Origin: Verrucomicrobiaceae bacterium E54
GTDB taxonomy: Bacteria > Verrucomicrobiota > Verrucomicrobiia > Verrucomicrobiales > Akkermansiaceae
Length of the DNA: 64,000 nt
Direction: 5' to 3'
NCBI GenBank assembly: GCA_022548915.1
Contig: JAKZES010000008.1
Span: 62,001 to 126,000 of the forward strand
In this document: piece by piece, positions 59,791-64,000 of the stretch
Numbering within the stretch: the stretch's first letter is position 1
How the letters are laid out: the number at the start of each line of letters is the position of its first letter
Notes under the pieces: model-generated
The model's database searches: none
Seen by the model: only the letters and a program-made list of their open reading frames with translations
Told to the model about the DNA's origin: nothing
Made by a program: the position numbers and the translations under genes

Positions 59791-59815
59791 GCGATCCCGC
59801 ATCGCGCGGGATCGC
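59791..59815. terminator. Hairpin between convergent operons
   Basis: GCGATCCCGC (59791-59800) pairs perfectly with GCGGGATCGC (59806-59815) over a 5-nt loop. It lies between the end of the MoxR operon and the end of purT and may stop transcripts from both sides; no T-run is present. Confidence 0.55.
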
Positions 59816-59836
59816 CCCGGAGCCCAAGCAAGGACC

Positions 59837-59853
59837 GCACGACGCTGTCGCGC
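59837..59853. repeat. REP-like palindrome, copy 3
   Basis: GCACGAC-GCT-GTCGCGC, same core and following bases (CACCGTCT versus CATCGTCT) as the copy at 11582, 48 kb away. Confidence 0.55.
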
Positions 59854-59864
59854 ACCGTCTCGAC

Positions 59865-61049
59865 TCACAGTTCGATCGCCATCCGCTCCGCCACCGCCCG
59901 CGCCTTGGCCCGGGCCTCATCGACATCTTTCCCCCGCGCCAGCGTCACCGCCATCCGCCGTTTTCCGGCCACCTCGGGTTTCCCGAAGAGCCGAAGCTGC
60001 GTGTCCGGCTCGGCCAAGGCTTCGGCGAGATTTCCAAAACGGACCTGCTTCGACTGGCCCTCGACCACCACCGCACACGAGGCGCTGGGGCCATGGGTCC
60101 GGATGTTGGGAATCGGCAGCCCGAGGATGGCCCGGGCATGCAGGGAGAACTGACTCAGATCCTGCGAGATCATGGTCACCATCCCGGTGTCGTGGGGTCG
60201 CGGCGACACCTCCGAAAAGATGACCTCGTCGTCCTTGACGAACATCTCGACGCCGAACACGCCGAAGCCCCCGAGAGCAGCGGTGACATCGCCGGCCATC
60301 TGCCGCGCACGGAGCAGCGCCGCCTCACTCATCGGCGCGGGCTGCCAGGACTCCCGATAGTCGCCGTCGACCTGGATGTGGCCGACCGGATCGCAGAACG
60401 ACGTGCCGCCCTGGTGGCGGACCGTGAGAAGCGTGATCTCGTAGTCGAACTCGACGAAGCCCTCGACGATCACCTTGCCCGCCCCGGCGCGACCGCCGGC
60501 CTGCGCATGTTCCCAGGCGGGCTGGATGTCGGCCGGGGATCGCAGGGTGCTCTGGCCCTTTCCTGACGAGGACATGATCGGCTTGACCACGCAGGGCAGG
60601 CCGATCCCCTCGACGGCCGCCCGGTATTCCTCGATCGTCGCGGCGAAGGCATAGGGCGAGGTGCGGCATCCGAGTTCCTCGGCCACCATGCGGCGGATCC
60701 CCTCGCGGTTCATCGTGAGCTGCGTGGCCCGCGCGGTGGGAATGACCGTCGAGAGGCCCTCCTCTTCGATCGCCGCCAGCACGTCCGTCGCGATCGCCTC
60801 GACCTCGGGCACGATCAGGTGCGGCTTCTCCAGCTCGATGACCCGCCGAAGCTCCGCCCCATCGAGCATCGAAAACACATGCGCCCGGTCCGCCACCTGC
60901 ATCGCCGGTGCATTCGGGTAGGCATCGCAGGCGATCACCTCCACTCCGTAGCGCTGCAGCTCGATCACGACCTCCTTGCCCAGTTCCCCCGAGCCGCAGA
61001 GCATGACCCTCTTCGCCCCGGCGGTGAACGGTGTTCCCAATGAACTCAT
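59865..61049 (-). CDS. purT: Formate-dependent phosphoribosylglycinamide formyltransferase
   Basis: The 394-residue ATP-grasp enzyme shows [19 protein letters not shown] (N-domain), [37 protein letters not shown] (ATP-grasp loop, ~150-165), [25 protein letters not shown] and the C-terminal [10 protein letters not shown]. It formylates GAR with free formate and ATP in purine synthesis, complementing purL at 31129. ATG 61049 gives the family N-terminus; divergent from tyrS. Confidence 0.96.
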   Translation of the reverse strand: MSSLGTPFTAGAKRVMLCGSGELGKEVVIELQRYGVEVIACDAYPNAPAMQVADRAHVFSMLDGAELRRVIELEKPHLIVPEVEAIATDVLAAIEEEGLSTVIPTARATQLTMNREGIRRMVAEELGCRTSPYAFAATIEEYRAAVEGIGLPCVVKPIMSSSGKGQSTLRSPADIQPAWEHAQAGGRAGAGKVIVEGFVEFDYEITLLTVRHQGGTSFCDPVGHIQVDGDYRESWQPAPMSEAALLRARQMAGDVTAALGGFGVFGVEMFVKDDEVIFSEVSPRPHDTGMVTMISQDLSQFSLHARAILGLPIPNIRTHGPSASCAVVVEGQSKQVRFGNLAEALAEPDTQLRLFGKPEVAGKRRMAVTLARGKDVDEARAKARAVAERMAIEL

Positions 61050-61164
61050 GTGCCAAGAAGAGGAAACCCGACACCGGGAAGGAAGCAAATTTGAGCCACC
61101 TGCTCGTCCGCCCGCCCCCGCTCACGGCTTGCAAACCCCGCCGCGGTCCCCTAGTCCCTCCGGC

Positions 61165-62337
61165 GTGACGCCGGAAGCCCAACTCCAAACGCTTGTCGCC
61201 GGGACCGCCAAGGTGCTCTCCGAGAAGGAACTCCTCGAGCGCCTCAAACTCGGTCGGCCGCTGCGCGTCAAACTCGGCCTCGACCCGACCTCCCCGGACA
61301 TCCACCTCGGTCACACCGTGGCGATGGAGAAACTCCGGCAGTTCCAGGAGTTCGGGCACCAGGTCGTCCTCATCATCGGTGACTTCACCGCCACCATCGG
61401 CGACCCCTCCGGCCGCTCGGCCACCCGCCCGCCCCTGAGCCGCGAGGAGGTGCTCGCCAACGCGAAGACCTACACCGACCAGGCCTTCAAGATCCTCGAC
61501 AAGGACCGCACCGAGGTCGTCTACAATGGCGAATGGTTCCGGAAGATGACCTTCGAGGACGTGCTGCGCCTCAATGCGCGGGTGACGATGCAGCAGATGC
61601 TTCAGCGCGAGGACTTCCGCAACCGCATCGACAAGGGTCAGGAGGTCCGCCTTCACGAGATCCAGTATCCCATCGTCCAGGGATGGGATTCGGTCGAGGT
61701 CCGCGCCGACGTCGAACTCGGCGGCACCGACCAGCTTTTCAACCTCCTCGTCGGCCGCGACCTCCAGAAGGAGGAAGGGCAGCCACAGCAGATCGTCATG
61801 ACGATGCCTCTGCTCGAAGGCCTCGACGGTGTGCGCAAGATGTCGAAGTCCTACGACAACTACGTCGGCGTGAGCGACGAACCGCAGGACATGTTCGGCA
61901 AGCTGATGAGCATCTCCGACGAGTTGATGGCACGCTACTACCTGCTGCTGTTCGGCGAGACGCTCCCGGCCGACGCCCGCCCGATGGAGGCCAAGAAGTC
62001 ACTCGCCGAGAAACTCACCGCCCGCTACCACGGCGACGAAGCCGGCAAGGAGGCGCGTGCGGACTGGGACACCCGATTTTCCAAGAAGAACCTCGTCGAT
62101 GCCGACCTGCCCGAACTCCCCTGCCCCGGCGAGACGACGGTGCTGGCCCTGGCCTCAAGCGCATTCGAGACCGCCTTCGAGCTGAAGAAGTCCAACGGCG
62201 AGCTGCGAAAGCAGTTCATCCTGCCCGGCGCGGTCCAGTTGAACGGCGACAAGCTCACCGACCCAACCGCCATGGTCGCCCCGCAGTCCGGCGACATCCT
62301 CAAGCTCTCGAAGAAGCACGCCGTCCGGTTCATCTAG
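61165..62337 (+). CDS. tyrS: Tyrosyl-tRNA synthetase (TyrZ-type)
   Basis: The 390-residue enzyme has KLGLDPTSPDIHLGHTVAMEKL (HIGH-equivalent HLGH, ~50), GDFTATIGDPSGRSATRPPL, QGWDSVEVRADVELGGTDQLFN, and DGVRKMSKSYDNYVG (KMSKS, ~226), plus a C-terminal S4 domain (FILPGAVQLNGDKLTDP). This is the TyrZ/long-insertion type. The GTG at 61165 gives a normal N-terminus (MTPEAQLQTLVAGTAKV when read as Met). Confidence 0.96.
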   Translation: MTPEAQLQTLVAGTAKVLSEKELLERLKLGRPLRVKLGLDPTSPDIHLGHTVAMEKLRQFQEFGHQVVLIIGDFTATIGDPSGRSATRPPLSREEVLANAKTYTDQAFKILDKDRTEVVYNGEWFRKMTFEDVLRLNARVTMQQMLQREDFRNRIDKGQEVRLHEIQYPIVQGWDSVEVRADVELGGTDQLFNLLVGRDLQKEEGQPQQIVMTMPLLEGLDGVRKMSKSYDNYVGVSDEPQDMFGKLMSISDELMARYYLLLFGETLPADARPMEAKKSLAEKLTARYHGDEAGKEARADWDTRFSKKNLVDADLPELPCPGETTVLALASSAFETAFELKKSNGELRKQFILPGAVQLNGDKLTDPTAMVAPQSGDILKLSKKHAVRFI

Positions 62338-62346
62338 CGCGGGGAG

Positions 62347-62390
62347 CGCCGGCGTCCCTCCGGCGACCCTCAACCACCGCTACGCAGCGG
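62347..62390. terminator. Two small hairpins after tyrS
   Basis: CGCCGG (62347-62352) pairs with CCGGCG (62360-62365), and CCGCT (62377-62381) with AGCGG (62386-62390), in the 83-bp gap between convergent tyrS and the DUF1961-like gene. CCTTTCG downstream is only weakly T-rich. Confidence 0.4.
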
Positions 62391-62420
62391 CGGGGCCTTT
62401 CGTCGCCAGGCCGACCACTG

Positions 62421-63239
62421 TCACGGAGCAGTCTCCGCCGGCGTCGAAACCCGGAAGTTCCGGTAGCGGGCCGATCGGGTGAACATGTGCCGCAGCCCGA
62501 TTCGACCCCCGGTGACCACCGGCAGTTTGTCGTTGCGCAGATGGCAGTGGCGGACCTTATCCGGATTCTCGATCCGCAGGAGGAGATCGCGTTCCCGCTT
62601 GATCACCGTGATGCGGTGCGTCACCCCCGGATCAAAGAGGGACTCGAAACGATAATCGGGCTCGAGCTCCGTTCCCTTCAATCCGGTGCGGTGCGGCATG
62701 TAGCGCCGGCCGCGGATGTAGGAGGTCTCGTCCGTCCCGGAGTTTCCGAAGGCGGCGTAACTCACATGATAGGTATTCATGTGGTCGTAGTAGATCCGCA
62801 TCGACGGCACCCGGCGCTGCTCGCTCCAGCTCGCGATGTCCCTGGCGAACGAGCCCCTGCCGCTGCCGGTGGCCTGGATGTAGAGGATGGTCACGCAGCG
62901 CCGTTCCTCGTCGAGCCGGGTGTAGTCGTACTCGATCTTCAGGTCCCCCTCGAAACTGTCGCGCGTCCACAGCACCATGTGATGCGCGTCGTTCCTGAAC
63001 TCGGGACCCGCGGTCAGCGTCATCCCCTCGGGGCCGTTCGTCACCTTGCCCACCTCGCCGTCGAGAAACCACTTCTGCTCCCAGTCGCCCGTGCCCTCAT
63101 CGGCAAACACCTCCCGCCACGGGCGGTCGTCCGCCTGCTGAAACGCAGCACGCTCGGCGGCATCGTCTCCCGGATCGGCGCACGCCGGCACGGCAGCCAT
63201 CGCCAGCAGCAAGAAAACCCTTCCTGTGTTCCTCATCAT
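62421..63239 (-). CDS. Secreted DUF1961-like (concanavalin-type) protein
   Basis: A 272-residue protein with a signal peptide (VFLLLAMAAVPAC; the Cys could be lipidated). The mature part is a beta-rich, jelly-roll-like domain: GMTLTAGPEFRNDAHHMVLWTRDSFEGDLKIEYDYTRLDE, then ILYIQATGSGRG, SMRIYYDHMNTYHVSYAA and RYRNFRVSTP, the order seen in DUF1961 proteins associated with polysaccharide breakdown. Catalytic residues are not defined for the family. Its ATG overlaps the stop of the upstream gene as ATGA (63236-63239), so they are co-translated. Confidence 0.6.
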   Translation of the reverse strand: MMRNTGRVFLLLAMAAVPACADPGDDAAERAAFQQADDRPWREVFADEGTGDWEQKWFLDGEVGKVTNGPEGMTLTAGPEFRNDAHHMVLWTRDSFEGDLKIEYDYTRLDEERRCVTILYIQATGSGRGSFARDIASWSEQRRVPSMRIYYDHMNTYHVSYAAFGNSGTDETSYIRGRRYMPHRTGLKGTELEPDYRFESLFDPGVTHRITVIKRERDLLLRIENPDKVRHCHLRNDKLPVVTGGRIGLRHMFTRSARYRNFRVSTPAETAP

Positions 63240-64000
63240 CTCATGAAATCGAGAACCTTCTTCCGCTCGCCTTTCTGAATGGTCACCACACCGCGATCAT
63301 AGTCGGCCTGGAGAAAGGGACTCTCCAGCACCTTGGAAGGGGCGTAGTCGACCGGTTGCCCGTTGATCGTCGGCACGGCTGTCTGGCCGGTGTCGAAAGT
63401 CAGGGCATCCGCGTAGATCGTCTCGTATTTCAGTACTCCTCCCTCCATCTCCGGCTCGTTGGCCTTCACCCTCGACTTGAAGGCATCGAAGCCATCGAGA
63501 TCCCGTTTGGCCATGACCTCGAGGATCACCGGGGCGAAGTCGTCGTCCGGCAACACCACCCTGCCCGGTGGAGCCACTCGTGTGGGCCCCTCGATGGACG
63601 GGTTCGAGACCTGCTTCTCGGTGAGCGTGAATTCACTGCCGACCACCCGGATCGCGGCGTAGGCGCCTTCGGTCTCGACAAAGACGAGGTCTCCATCCCG
63701 CACCGGCTCGCCCATTCCCTCGGCCGGCATCCAGACGATCATCGGGCCGCCGCTCTTGTGGCCCTTCAACTTCTGGGTGATCAGGCTGCCCTGGCTCTGC
63801 ACCGACCAGTGGCCGTTGAGCACGTCGCGCGCCCGGCCCGCCGGGCGCACGACCGGGACGATCCGCGCCGCCGGGTTGTCGCCGAAGATGATTCCCTGCC
63901 AGCGCCCCTGGGCGCTGATGTGGATCCAGTCCTCCAGCGGCCGGGCCTCGGTCATGAGCGTGCCGATGGTGAAGGCCGGATCGCAGTAGCTGTAGCGAAC
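63236..64000 (-). CDS. Large uncharacterised, probably polysaccharide-acting protein, C-terminal part only
   Basis: The frame is open to the right edge and beyond, so at least 254 C-terminal residues are present and the true start lies outside. Visible segments are YSYCDPAFTIGTLMTEARPL, HISAQGRWQGIIFGDNPAARIVP and QSQGSLITQKLKGHK, followed by a beta-rich C-terminus ending GERKKVLDFMR. The pattern resembles C-terminal regions of large secreted proteins in verrucomicrobial polysaccharide-utilisation loci, but I cannot name a family. Coupled by ATGA overlap to the DUF1961-like gene. Confidence 0.55.
   Translation of the reverse strand, partial: VRYSYCDPAFTIGTLMTEARPLEDWIHISAQGRWQGIIFGDNPAARIVPVVRPAGRARDVLNGHWSVQSQGSLITQKLKGHKSGGPMIVWMPAEGMGEPVRDGDLVFVETEGAYAAIRVVGSEFTLTEKQVSNPSIEGPTRVAPPGRVVLPDDDFAPVILEVMAKRDLDGFDAFKSRVKANEPEMEGGVLKYETIYADALTFDTGQTAVPTINGQPVDYAPSKVLESPFLQADYDRGVVTIQKGERKKVLDFMR

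Overview
This window looks like a chromosomal segment of a GC-rich Gram-negative bacterium of the Verrucomicrobiota, most likely Verrucomicrobiales (an Akkermansiaceae/Verrucomicrobiaceae-type genome). The placement is inferred from gene content: DUF1080- and DUF1961-type secreted proteins, OpcA beside Zwf, a Rho with a long disordered Lys/Arg/Asp extension, a single-chain long PurL, lysine-rich H1-like tails, AP2-type and four-helix-bundle (S23/IVP) proteins, and period-7 repeat tracts. No rRNA, tRNA, CRISPR array, phage or insertion sequence was found.

Layout. 1-11.5 kb is a surface-polysaccharide region. A minus-strand operon (530-7807) makes a CDP-6-deoxyhexose (rfbF, rfbG, a 3,5-epimerase homologue), C-methylates and probably reduces it, and adds two more methyltransferases and a glycosyltransferase. 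Its genes are chained by GTGA/ATGA overlaps. A plus-strand SGNH/MBOAT O-acylation pair and a GT11 fucosyltransferase follow, and a truncated SGNH paralogue sits at the left edge. 11.7-15.4 kb holds small envelope and housekeeping genes. 15.4-22.4 kb is a minus-strand translation/transcription block (valS, rho, yebC, trpS). 22.5-29.1 kb runs on the plus strand through redox, LPS-heptose (GT9, rfaE2) and phospholipid (plsY, gpsA) genes. 31-35 kb is dominated by purL. 35-44 kb has an AP2-domain protein, three glycosyltransferases, HAD and alkaline-phosphatase-superfamily proteins and alanine dehydrogenase. 44-51 kb has a sugar permease, a CysJ-type flavoprotein and opcA-zwf. 51-53 kb is rpsM-rpsK-rpsD. 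53-59.7 kb is a MoxR/DUF58/BatA-type operon. 59.8-64 kb holds purT, tyrS and two genes of probable polysaccharide metabolism.

The most unusual signal is a set of short tandem tracts with exact 7-bp periodicity but different unit sequences (GGAACTT, GATCACT, TCCCCGC, AATGACG-like). They occur in frame inside valS and three times inside purL, as an inverted pair between two divergent glycosyltransferase genes, as a degenerate inverted pair behind dtd, and as inverted arrays around a four-helix-bundle gene lodged inside the MoxR operon. Because 3 x 7 = 21 bp, blocks of three units keep the reading frame, which would let such tracts persist in the linkers of essential enzymes. This could be a repeat-spreading element associated with the four-helix-bundle protein; that link is inference.
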